NCBI GenBank assembly: GCA_016288255.1
Contig: JAEEYS010000148.1
Coordinates: forward strand, 1 to 5,131
DNA from: Bacillota bacterium
GTDB taxonomy: Bacteria; Bacillota; Tb-RUG-66
Direction: 5' to 3'
DNA: 5,131 nucleotides
Part shown: piece after piece, positions 1-5,131 of the stretch
Layout: each line of letters opens with the position of its first letter
Position numbering within the stretch: the first letter of the stretch is position 1
Made by a program: the position numbers and the translations under genes
Notes under the pieces: model-generated
Told to the model about the DNA's origin: nothing
The model's database searches: none
The model's input: only the letters and a program-made list of their open reading frames with translations

Positions 1-393
1 GGAGGCTTTTAGATCCGTTGCGGCATATAATATGATTTTTTCGTTTAAAATGCCGGGAGACACATAAACAGAAGTAAGAAACCGCATTTGATCGCTGTCA
101 AAACCGATCTCTTCCTGCAATTCCCGTCTTGCCGCCATCAGCGGATCTTCCCCTTCTTCGATCTTGCCTGCGGGGATTTCCAGCAGCTCTTTCATCGGTC
201 CGCTCCGATACTGTTTGACTAGTATGATTTTTCCATCTTCCGTAATGGGCAATATCCCCACTGCGTTTTTTGTTATGACTACATCTCTTGTCGCTTTTTT
301 ATGATTCGGCAGCAAGATCAATCGCTTTTCTACAGAGAACACTTTTCCTTCATATAACATATCTGTTTTTAAAATCTCTTCTTTTAAGTCCAT
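1..393 (-). CDS. nudF: Nudix hydrolase, ADP-ribose pyrophosphatase type (C-terminus cut by window edge)
   Basis: Reading from the ATG at 393 gives 131 residues, beginning MDLKEEILKTDMLYEGKVF, before the window ends. A complete Nudix box lies at about residues 76-98 and fits G-x5-E-x7-RE-L-x-EE-x-G-F exactly. The E of RE and the EE pair are the expected Mg2+ ligands. It is preceded by LLEIPAGK, usual in this family. A proline (P113) lies 15 residues after the box, the spacing regarded as the mark of ADP-ribose pyrophosphatases. Family knowledge: cytosolic enzymes that split ADP-ribose to AMP and ribose 5-phosphate. Full-length relatives have about 170-185 residues, so roughly 50 are missing here. 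The Shine-Dalgarno is AAAGGG, 8 nt before the ATG. It appears to be its own transcription unit, because two terminators separate it from spoIVB. The exact substrate is inferred from motifs only. Confidence 0.9.
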   Translation of the reverse strand, partial: MDLKEEILKTDMLYEGKVFSVEKRLILLPNHKKATRDVVITKNAVGILPITEDGKIILVKQYRSGPMKELLEIPAGKIEEGEDPLMAARRELQEEIGFDSDQMRFLTSVYVSPGILNEKIILYAATDLKAS

Positions 394-517
394 AACAAGA
401 TCCCTTTCACACAAACTATCTTGATGTAACCAAGCACAGCTATCGTATCTGTATCAAAATCATATCTTTTATATAGAAAGGACAAAATGAAAACACTCCA
501 TTTTCTATCCTACCAAC

Positions 518-526
518 ATTCTACCA
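518..526 (-). promoter_or_regulatory. Candidate extended -10 promoter for the Nudix gene
   Basis: On the minus strand the sequence reads TGGTAGAAT, that is TG-N-TAGAAT, a good extended -10 for the vegetative sigma factor (5 of 6 matches to TATAAT). There is no convincing -35 box at 16-18 bp, so it would depend on the TG extension. It would start transcription near 511 and give a leader of about 115 nt before the Nudix ATG. A motif match only. Confidence 0.35.
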
Positions 527-600
527 CAAAAAGCGTATGAATAGGAAGCAGGTCCCATGGTTCTGAAACAGTATAAAATCAATAGTGTTTTACTTATCAC

Positions 601-621
601 AGAATAAAGATATTTTATTCT
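601..621. promoter_or_regulatory. Operator-like palindrome upstream of the Nudix gene
   Basis: The arms AGAATAAA (601-608) and TTTATTCT (614-621) are perfect inverted complements around a 5-bp centre (GATAT). It overlaps the -10 of the candidate promoter at 617-644. I compared it by eye with the ARG box (GAAT and ATTC four bases apart) and with the PerR box (7-1-7), and it fits neither. The cognate protein, if any, is unknown. Confidence 0.3.
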
Positions 622-644
622 ATTTTCTGTTTTTGGTATCACAA
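617..644 (-). promoter_or_regulatory. Candidate sigma-A-type promoter overlapping a palindrome
   Basis: On the minus strand a -35-like TTGTGA (644-639; 4 of 6 to TTGACA) and a -10-like TAGAAT (622-617; 5 of 6) are 16 bp apart. The -10 box overlaps the inverted repeat at 601-621, an arrangement that would suit a repressor operator. It would place a start near 610 and leave an untranslated leader of about 215 nt before the Nudix gene. AT-rich DNA yields such matches by chance, so confidence is low. Confidence 0.25.
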
Positions 645-682
645 ATACTTTTTCACTTTCTTTTCAAGTGATAGAACAAACG

Positions 683-721
683 AAATAAAATTTCTCGCCT
701 CTACTTCTATAAATTTTATTT
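683..721. repeat. AT-only inverted repeat in the spoIVB–Nudix gap
   Basis: An 11-bp perfect inverted repeat (AAATAAAATTT at 683-693, AAATTTTATTT at 711-721) flanks a 17-nt spacer that is richer in G and C. Another short one, TCACTT/AAGTGA, lies at 653-671 with a 7-nt loop. Neither looks like a terminator. With only A:T pairs, either could be chance in such AT-rich DNA. Confidence 0.4.
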
Positions 722-740
722 AGTTTTCTCTTTTCCTACT

Positions 741-779
741 ATAAAAAAATCAAATAAAAGCGCCCCTTTTTTCTGATTT
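741..779 (-). terminator. Second (downstream) intrinsic terminator after spoIVB
   Basis: In the minus-strand transcript, 779-766 pairs with 760-747 (12 of 14 positions; the pairs next to the loop are AAAAG with CTTTT). The loop contains GGGCG, and a run of seven U (749-743) starts within the 3' end of the stem and continues past it. It follows the perfect hairpin at 781-820 with one base between them. Together they would firmly separate spoIVB from the Nudix gene. Confidence 0.6.
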
Positions 780-780
780 A

Positions 781-820
781 AAAAAAGAATTACAATAAAA
801 ATCTATTGTAATTCTTTTTT
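781..820 (-). terminator. Intrinsic terminator of spoIVB, symmetric and possibly bidirectional
   Basis: A perfect 17-bp inverted repeat (arm AAAAAAGAATTACAATA at 781-797, complement at 804-820) encloses a 6-nt loop. Both strands end in a run of six T, so it could stop transcription from either side. It lies 26 bp beyond the spoIVB stop codon and is the natural end of the nadK–argR–recN–spoIVB unit. The stem is AT-rich, so its strength rests on length and on the U tract. Confidence 0.8.
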
Positions 821-825
821 ATACT

Positions 826-846
826 GGTATAAGTATAACTTATACC
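826..846 (-). repeat. Small perfect hairpin directly after the spoIVB stop codon
   Basis: The arms GGTATAAG (826-833) and CTTATACC (839-846) are perfect complements around a 5-nt loop. The hairpin begins at the first base after the spoIVB TAA and ends 5 bases before the terminator hairpin. It has no U tract of its own. It may protect the 3' end of the mRNA or be a protein-binding site; the sequence does not decide. Confidence 0.5.
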
Positions 847-2127
847 TTAGTTCTCTGCCCGCAATCCGATCTCCCGCAACATCCATTCCGCAAAAATACC
901 ATATCCCATTTCGGGGCGATTGGTAAATACATGGGTCACTGCGCCGATCAGTCTGCCGTCTTGTATGATCGGACTGCCGCTCATCCCCTGGATAATGCCT
1001 CCGGTCATTTCCAATAATCGTTTATCCGTTACTTTAAGAACCATACCTTTGGTGCTGGGTTTATCTTGCGCGAATACCTTTTCGATCTGGACTTCAAACT
1101 TTTCGATCTGATCGCCCTCTAATACGGTCATGATCTCTGCTTTTCCTGTTTTTACCTGAGAGATCAAGCCCACCGGGATCGGTTCCGGATAGTATTCGTT
1201 TGTAATCTCTTCCCGCACTGTACCGAAAACACCGTATTTTGTATTTTTGGTCAAACTGCCGGTAAAGCCGCTTTTTTCATCAAAAGCGCCTCGTTTTTCT
1301 CCGGGTATCCCTTTCTCTCCTTTTTGGATCGCAACGATATTTGCGGTTAATACTTCTCCTTTTCTTAACTGAAAACTCTCTCCTGTATCAGCATCCGTAA
1401 TGATATGCCCAAGCGCGCCGAAACTTTTGGTGGTCGGTTCATAAAAAGTCAATGTGCCCACACCCGCGGCAGTATCTCTGATCCAGACACCGATCCGATA
1501 CTGTCGGTCCTCTTCGCAAAATTCCGCCTGGATCGTTTTTGTCAGGATCTTTTCATCCCTCTTGATCTCCAGGGTCAAGGGTTTTCCTTCGCTTTTTGCG
1601 ATCAGATCCGCCGCGTGATCCAAATTCAGCAGGGTTTCGTCATTGATTTTTAAAATAATATCCCCTATTTTGATACCGGCTTCTTTTGCTGGATTGACCA
1701 CTTTCCCCGACTGTATGATATCGGAATACTCAATGACGATCACGCCTTCCGATTTTAATTTAATTCCCACGGAGTGTCCGCCTGGAACGACTTTCAGCTC
1801 CGGCACTACATTGACCATGACATTTTTATAAGGTATGATTCCCAGCAGTTTAAACTTTAAATTGGCCGTTCCGCCTTTTATGCTGTTGATATGAAACGAC
1901 GCGCCGCTTTTAAAAGAGTCTGTATCCAGCTGAATGACATCTTCTTGTCCCTGATTTACAAAAACCCGAAACGGTAAATTTTGACTGACTTCATAAGTCT
2001 GCCCTTCTACCAAATTAATCTCATTTGGAATATCAAAAAATCCTCCAATCAGGTTTGAGGTGAAAAGTCCCGCAAACAGAAACAAAACCAACAAAAAATA
2101 TTGCCATTTTTTCTCTCTAAAACACAA
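847..2127 (-). CDS. spoIVB: SpoIVB forespore signalling serine protease (PDZ + S55 peptidase)
   Basis: SpoIVB is made in the forespore, crosses into the space between the two spore membranes and, in Bacillus, cleaves SpoIVFA so that pro-sigma-K is processed in the mother cell. Numbered from the TTG at 2127 (426 residues, about the length of B. subtilis SpoIVB), it has a short positive N-terminus (CFREKK), a membrane segment at about 8-31, a PDZ domain at about 109-199 (AGIKIGDIILKIN) and an S55 peptidase domain to the end. The catalytic triad is His241 (ALGHII), Asp368 (VTDKRL) and Ser383 (GMSGSP). All three are offset by +5 from the published B. subtilis positions 236, 363 and 378, so the spacing is conserved. 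I chose the TTG at 2127 because GAGGAG lies 9 nt before it. The frame opens after a stop at 2190-2188, and an earlier TTG at 2175 (442 residues) has no good ribosome site. No ATG is available near the N-terminus. Confidence 0.96.
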   Translation of the reverse strand: MCFREKKWQYFLLVLFLFAGLFTSNLIGGFFDIPNEINLVEGQTYEVSQNLPFRVFVNQGQEDVIQLDTDSFKSGASFHINSIKGGTANLKFKLLGIIPYKNVMVNVVPELKVVPGGHSVGIKLKSEGVIVIEYSDIIQSGKVVNPAKEAGIKIGDIILKINDETLLNLDHAADLIAKSEGKPLTLEIKRDEKILTKTIQAEFCEEDRQYRIGVWIRDTAAGVGTLTFYEPTTKSFGALGHIITDADTGESFQLRKGEVLTANIVAIQKGEKGIPGEKRGAFDEKSGFTGSLTKNTKYGVFGTVREEITNEYYPEPIPVGLISQVKTGKAEIMTVLEGDQIEKFEVQIEKVFAQDKPSTKGMVLKVTDKRLLEMTGGIIQGMSGSPIIQDGRLIGAVTHVFTNRPEMGYGIFAEWMLREIGLRAEN

Positions 2128-2189
2128 AATATCACTCTCCTCAAAGTTTAAGCTGCATGGATTTAACTTTGACAAAAGAGTGATATTTT
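2126..2189 (-). promoter_or_regulatory. Composite stem-loop over the spoIVB ribosome site and start codon
   Basis: Outer stem: 2126-2138 (plus strand AAAATATCACTCT) and 2177-2189 are 13-base perfect complements. Inner stem: 2141-2148 (TCAAAGTT) and 2165-2172 are 8-base perfect complements, and a few more pairs lead to a tip loop at about 2155-2158. The two stems are joined by an internal loop of 2 and 4 bases. In the mRNA, the 3' arm holds the spoIVB Shine-Dalgarno (2142-2137) and the first two bases of the TTG start. Read-through from recN would therefore fold the site shut. It lacks a clean U tract, so I read it as translational control; attenuation remains possible. Confidence 0.65.
2137..2142 (-). 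promoter_or_regulatory. Ribosome binding site deciding the spoIVB start
   Basis: GAGGAG on the minus strand, followed by AGTGATATT and then TTG (2127-2125): a strong Shine-Dalgarno at 9-nt spacing. It supports the downstream TTG as the start. In the stem-loop at 2126-2189 the central GG falls in an internal loop and the flanking bases are paired, so access depends on RNA folding. Confidence 0.65.
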
Positions 2190-2201
2190 ATTCTTTCTCA
2201 T
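2163..2201 (-). CDS. Possible 12-codon upstream ORF before spoIVB
   Basis: An ATG at 2201 opens a 12-residue reading frame (MRKNKISLFCQS) ending in TAA at 2165-2163. GGTGG lies 7 nt before the ATG, a fair ribosome site. It starts 13 bp after the recN stop codon, is out of frame with spoIVB, and ends 21 nt before the spoIVB Shine-Dalgarno. It covers the whole 5' arm of the hairpin at 2126-2189, so a translating ribosome would open that hairpin. It could be a leader peptide or chance; the peptide resembles nothing I know. Confidence 0.25.
   Translation of the reverse strand: MRKNKISLFCQS
2165..2193 (-). promoter_or_regulatory. Weak candidate forespore (sigma-G-like) promoter for spoIVB
   Basis: On the minus strand GAATA (2193-2189) fits the -35 pattern of Bacillus sigma-G. 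After 17 bp comes CAAAGTT (2171-2165), a poor match (4 of 7) to the -10 CATAMTA. A start about 7 bp further on would be near 2158, at the tip of the hairpin, so the transcript would lack the hairpin's 5' arm. The position is attractive and the match is weak. Confidence 0.2.
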
Positions 2202-2214
2202 TCTTCTTCCACCG

Positions 2215-3897
2215 TTAGTTATTGACAGTTTCTATTAGTTTTTTTGCCATACGAAGCGTTATTTCATCATCCGTTTTCCCATTCAACATTCTGGCAATTT
2301 CCGCTATTTTTTCTTTTTCTTCTTTTAATTGATGGATTTTAGTAAAAGTCCGTCCCGCCTGATCCGTTTTTTCAATATAAAAATGCGTTTTACCATACGC
2401 CGCGATCTGCGGTGAATGCGTGATACAAAGAACCTGTCTGCTTTTTCCGATTTCATATAATTTCTTTGCGACAGACTTGATGATCTCACCGCCGATACCG
2501 CTGTCCACTTCATCAAATACGATCGTAGGGATCTGATCCACTTCTGCGATCGCTGTTTTCATTGCCAGCATGATACGTGATATTTCCCCGCCGGATGAAA
2601 CCATGGATAACGGTCTTAACTCTTCGCCCACATTAGCGGATACCAAAAACCGCACTTCGTCCTGTCCTGTTTCCGTAAGCGCTTTTTTCTGAAACTCGAT
2701 CAAAAAATCCGTTTTATCCATATAAAGCTCTTTTAATTCTTTCAACACCCGATCTGTCAGCTTTTCCGCAAAACTTCGGCGCAATCCGGTCAGCTGATCC
2801 GCTTCTTCTTTTAATCTTCGTTCCAGTGTGTCCAGTTTTTTATGTAGGTCATTTACCAAATCTTGGTTATTGATGATTTTTTCCTGTTCTTCCAACAACC
2901 GATCTCGATAAGAGAGAATCTCTTCAATAGAGTTCCCGTATTTCTTTTTTAAATTCCAAATCTTATCCAGCCGGTTTTGACATTGCTCCAGTTTCATGGG
3001 ATCGAAATCCAGCCGTCCCATATAATCGGATATCGTATAGGAAGCGTCTTCCAGCAAATAGTATGCGTCTTGCAGTTCTTTTGCGGTGTTTTCAAATGAA
3101 TGATCAAATTCCGTCAAGTGTTCTGTTACTTTTATCGTTTTATTGAGCAGATCCAAAATCGAACTCGTTTTTTCCGTTCCCTCATACAAGTACTCATGGC
3201 TTTCATAAAGTAACGACTTTATTTTTTCCGCGTTGGCCATGATCTTCACTTCATCCGTGAGCGCCTCTTCTTCACCCGGTTTTAATGCCGCTTCGGTGAT
3301 TTCTCCGATCTGAAACGCAATAAAGCTGAGTCTCGCTTCTCTGTCTTCCCGATCACCAAGCAAGCTCTTTAATTCTTTTTCCATCTCTTTTTTCTGCGCA
3401 TAAAGGGCCTGATAGGTCTCATAGATCGGTTTGATTGCATCCTTGCAGTAAGCATCCAAAATCAAGAGATGATTTTTTTCATTCAGCAAGGATTGATGCT
3501 GATGCTGCCCATGGATGTCGAACAACACCTGCCCCACTTCTCTTAAATAGGATAACGTTACCGGTCTTTGATTCATTTTACAGAGATTGCGCCCGCTTTT
3601 GGAAACTTCTCTGGAAAGGATCAGCAGATCATCCTCTTCTTCCAAAAAGCCTTCTTTTTTGAGCTGCAGGCGTAAATTCTCATTCTCTACCATAAAAACA
3701 GCATCCAAAACCGCTTTTTCTTCTCCGGATCGGATCATGTCGCCGGCAGCTCTGTCACCCAGCAAAAGTCCCAAAGCGCCGATGATGATGGATTTTCCCG
3801 CGCCGGTTTCACCCGTCAGCACATTCAGTCCTTCCGAAAAAGTAAGAGACAATTCTTTGATAATGGCAAAATTTTGAATAGTCAGCTCCAGTAACAT
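2215..3897 (-). CDS. recN: DNA repair protein RecN
   Basis: RecN is a cytosolic SMC-like ATPase that gathers DNA ends at double-strand breaks before recombination. The 560 residues are about the usual family length. The N-terminal ATPase half carries Walker A GETGAGKS (29-36) and the family motif DIHGQHQHQSLL (127-138). The middle (about 155-400) is rich in Glu, Lys and Leu, as expected of the coiled-coil arms. The C-terminal half carries the ABC signature SSGGE (434-438), Walker B TIVFDE (458-463) followed by VDSGIGG, and the switch histidine in CITHSP (His494). All catalytic motifs are intact. The ATG at 3897 has AGAGG about 6 nt upstream, and the N-terminus MLLELTIQNFAII is the family's normal beginning. 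It lies 33 bp after argR, which suggests a shared transcript. I see no promoter or LexA-type site directly in front. Confidence 0.97.
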   Translation of the reverse strand: MLLELTIQNFAIIKELSLTFSEGLNVLTGETGAGKSIIIGALGLLLGDRAAGDMIRSGEEKAVLDAVFMVENENLRLQLKKEGFLEEEDDLLILSREVSKSGRNLCKMNQRPVTLSYLREVGQVLFDIHGQHQHQSLLNEKNHLLILDAYCKDAIKPIYETYQALYAQKKEMEKELKSLLGDREDREARLSFIAFQIGEITEAALKPGEEEALTDEVKIMANAEKIKSLLYESHEYLYEGTEKTSSILDLLNKTIKVTEHLTEFDHSFENTAKELQDAYYLLEDASYTISDYMGRLDFDPMKLEQCQNRLDKIWNLKKKYGNSIEEILSYRDRLLEEQEKIINNQDLVNDLHKKLDTLERRLKEEADQLTGLRRSFAEKLTDRVLKELKELYMDKTDFLIEFQKKALTETGQDEVRFLVSANVGEELRPLSMVSSGGEISRIMLAMKTAIAEVDQIPTIVFDEVDSGIGGEIIKSVAKKLYEIGKSRQVLCITHSPQIAAYGKTHFYIEKTDQAGRTFTKIHQLKEEKEKIAEIARMLNGKTDDEITLRMAKKLIETVNN

Positions 3898-3930
3898 AAT
3901 GATCCTCTCATTTCTTTCAAAACTGCTTTT

Positions 3931-4380
3931 TTATAACAATTCTTTTATTTCTTCAATAAATTCCTGCACGTGTTCATGTGATCTGACCACGCTGAAAATC
4001 GTATCATCTCCAGCAATGGTACCCACGATATTTTTAAAGTTCAATCCATCGATCGCAAGCGCGACCGCACTTGCTGTACCGCTGATAGTTTTGATGACCA
4101 CGATATTTTCCGCATAGTCAATGCTCACTACGGAATTTTGCAGCATTTTGACCAGTTTGGAATTAAAACTATACTGCGCGGTGTTTTCCGGCAAAGTGTA
4201 GATATACCGGCCGTCTTTCCCCAATGTTTTTACCAGCCCCAGATTTTTAATATCCCTGGAAATCGTAGCTTGGGTAATGTTTACCCCTTTTTCTTTCAAC
4301 AGATTCGCCAATTCTTCCTGTGTTTCGATCGGATAGTTCCGGATCAACTCTAAAATTTTGTAGTGTCTTTGGGATTTCAC
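3931..4380 (-). CDS. argR: Arginine repressor ArgR/AhrC
   Basis: A cytosolic, hexameric transcription factor that, with arginine bound, represses arginine synthesis and (in Bacillus) activates its breakdown. The 149 residues are full length. The N-terminal winged helix-turn-helix includes ETQEELANLL and the recognition helix TQATISRDIKNLG (36-48) with the typical Ser-Arg pair. The C-terminal oligomerisation and arginine-binding domain carries GTASAVA (101-107) and GTIAGDDTIF (120-129), whose two aspartates (125-126) correspond to the arginine ligands. The start is GTG; its first bases overlap the nadK stop as GTGA, and AAGGAG about 10 nt upstream lies inside nadK, so translation is probably coupled. 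In Firmicutes argR commonly sits beside recN, so this placement says little about its targets. No arginine genes or clear ARG box appear in the window. Confidence 0.96.
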   Translation of the reverse strand: MKSQRHYKILELIRNYPIETQEELANLLKEKGVNITQATISRDIKNLGLVKTLGKDGRYIYTLPENTAQYSFNSKLVKMLQNSVVSIDYAENIVVIKTISGTASAVALAIDGLNFKNIVGTIAGDDTIFSVVRSHEHVQEFIEEIKELL

Positions 4381-5131
4381 TCTATTTCATCTCCTTCTTT
4401 AAATCTTTTATTATAACCTTTTAATTTCATCCGCAGCACATCAAAAAAACTTCTGTCCGTTTTTAATTTTACAAGAGGCGTATAGTATTCCGACTTTTTG
4501 ATGATCACCGTATCCTCTTGTTTGAGTTTGCACCAGTCCTGCCCGTCCATGGTCATCACCACATTGTCGATATTGGTCTTGACACTGATCGTTACTACGT
4601 CTTCTGTTGAAGTGACGATCGGTCTGATATGCAGGGAATGAGCGCAGATCGGTGTGATCACATTACAGTCCGCAGCGGGATTGATGATAGGTCCTCCCGC
4701 CGACATGCAATAAGCCGTTGAGCCGGTGGGTGTCGAAACAATGACCCCGTCTGCCGGATAGTTGTCCATAAACTGATCATTGATATAAACTTCTATCTGC
4801 ATCAGTCTCGCAAAAGAGCTTTTTGTCACGGCAACTTCATTCAAAGCCAGATAGCTTTGTCCGCCGTTTACCACTGTTGCCGTCAGCATCACACGTTTTT
4901 GTATTTCATACTGCCCCTCGAACAAAAGCTTTAATGATTCTTCCAGTGTATTGGGTTCCACTTCCGCCAAAAAACCCATATGTCCTAAGTTGATACCGAG
5001 AATCGGAATATTTTTTCCGGCAGTTCTTCTGGCAATCCCCAAAAGTGTGCCGTCACCGCCCAAAACAAAAAGGACATCCAAATCCAATAATTCATCAAAA
5101 GGGGTTTCATATTCCGCATAACCATAATCAC
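4377..5131 (-). CDS. nadK: NAD kinase (N-terminus cut by window edge)
   Basis: Phosphorylates NAD to NADP in the cytosol, using ATP or polyphosphate, and so sets the supply of NADPH. The reading frame is open to the window edge; 250 codons are visible from 5129, so the true start is outside. An internal TTG at 5087 should not be taken as the start: the upstream residues (DYGYAEYETPFDEL) are in frame, and starting there would leave almost nothing before the GGDG motif. Counted from 5129, the motifs are GGDG (24-27, catalytic and phosphate-binding), NLGHMGFL (47-54), the Asn-Glu pair in LALNEVAV (97-98) and DGVIVSTPTGSTAY (127-140). All match the family. Roughly 30-50 N-terminal residues are probably missing. 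It overlaps argR by 4 bp and heads the visible part of the cluster; in related genomes a TlyA-like methylase gene often lies just upstream. Confidence 0.95.
   Translation of the reverse strand, partial: DYGYAEYETPFDELLDLDVLFVLGGDGTLLGIARRTAGKNIPILGINLGHMGFLAEVEPNTLEESLKLLFEGQYEIQKRVMLTATVVNGGQSYLALNEVAVTKSSFARLMQIEVYINDQFMDNYPADGVIVSTPTGSTAYCMSAGGPIINPAADCNVITPICAHSLHIRPIVTSTEDVVTISVKTNIDNVVMTMDGQDWCKLKQEDTVIIKKSEYYTPLVKLKTDRSFFDVLRMKLKGYNKRFKEGDEIE

Larger units (their letters stand above)
394..846. other. Gene-free AT-rich interval between spoIVB and the Nudix gene
   Basis: No reading frame here looks like a gene on either strand. Going down from 846 it holds a small hairpin (826-846), two tandem terminators (781-820, 741-779), two inverted repeats (683-721, 653-671), a palindrome over a candidate promoter (601-644), and an extended -10 (518-526). 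The stretch from about 394 to 510 would be the Nudix leader; I see only weak 4-bp hairpins there. In Bacillus and many Clostridia spo0A lies immediately after spoIVB, but it is absent from this position. Confidence 0.7.

Noticed and set aside
1405..1653. Plus-strand open frame antisense to spoIVB
   Set aside because: It lies wholly opposite the conserved peptidase domain, lacks recognisable motifs, and is a shadow of the spoIVB codons. The same applies to the plus-strand frames at 920-1111 and 1643-1831.
2112..2127. Cysteine at position 2 of SpoIVB as a lipoprotein signal
   Set aside because: It comes before, not after, the hydrophobic segment, so it cannot be a lipobox cysteine.
2126..2189. 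The spoIVB hairpin as an ordinary recN terminator
   Set aside because: The 3' arm is followed by a U stretch broken by G (TTTTGTGTTTTAG), the arm contains the spoIVB ribosome site, and the internal loop is unlike a terminator. Partial attenuation cannot be excluded.
3435..3877. Plus-strand open frames antisense to recN
   Set aside because: They mirror the conserved N-terminal ATPase region of RecN, and the low-complexity Ser/Pro-rich translation is typical of antisense shadows.
3899..4353. Plus-strand open frames antisense to argR
   Set aside because: They lie almost entirely opposite the intact ArgR gene and show no motif.
4731..4737. TGTCGAA, a match to the Spo0A box (another at about 3516-3522)
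   Set aside because: Both are inside coding sequence (nadK, recN), not near a promoter, and a 7-mer is expected about once in this length by chance.
1..5131. Mobile elements, CRISPR arrays, tRNA or rRNA genes
   Set aside because: I saw no transposase or integrase motifs, no regularly spaced direct repeats, and no conserved RNA signatures. About 90% of the window is accounted for by five protein genes.

Overview
This window comes from a low-to-moderate GC, endospore-forming Firmicute, most likely of class Clostridia. The evidence is the gene order nadK–argR–recN–spoIVB, which is typical of spore-formers, the presence of the sporulation protease SpoIVB, purine-rich Shine-Dalgarno sites, and the use of GTG and TTG starts. 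Every gene I can support lies on the minus strand, so transcription runs from high to low coordinates. Both ends of the window cut a gene.

Layout in the direction of transcription: (1) >5131-4377, NAD kinase (nadK/ppnK), start outside the window; (2) 4380-3931, arginine repressor ArgR/AhrC, overlapping nadK by four bases (GTGA); (3) 3897-2215, the DNA-repair SMC-like ATPase RecN; (4) 2127-847, the forespore signalling serine protease SpoIVB (PDZ plus S55 peptidase), with the intact catalytic triad His241/Asp368/Ser383; (5) 846-741, a small hairpin and two tandem intrinsic terminators; (6) about 740-394, AT-rich non-coding DNA with further inverted repeats and two candidate promoters; (7) 393-<1, the N-terminal 131 residues of an ADP-ribose pyrophosphatase-type Nudix hydrolase, running off the window.

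The first four genes form one co-directional cluster with short gaps and no obvious terminator between them. nadK, argR and recN are housekeeping genes (NADP supply, arginine control, break repair). spoIVB is needed only late in sporulation, in the forespore. Something must therefore stop recN read-through from making SpoIVB during growth. The most interesting observation bears on this. A long composite stem-loop (2126-2189; 13 perfect outer pairs plus 8 perfect inner pairs) folds over the spoIVB Shine-Dalgarno and TTG start in any transcript arriving from recN. A transcript beginning inside the hairpin would lack the 5' arm and leave the site open. A 12-codon upstream ORF (2201-2163) runs through the 5' arm and could act as a second switch. 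This is inference from sequence.

The second point of note is the position after spoIVB. In Bacillus and many Clostridia the next gene is spo0A; here there are only terminators, about 450 bp of AT-rich DNA packed with inverted repeats, and then the Nudix gene. The master sporulation regulator has either moved or been lost in this organism. I see no mobile element, CRISPR array, tRNA or rRNA.
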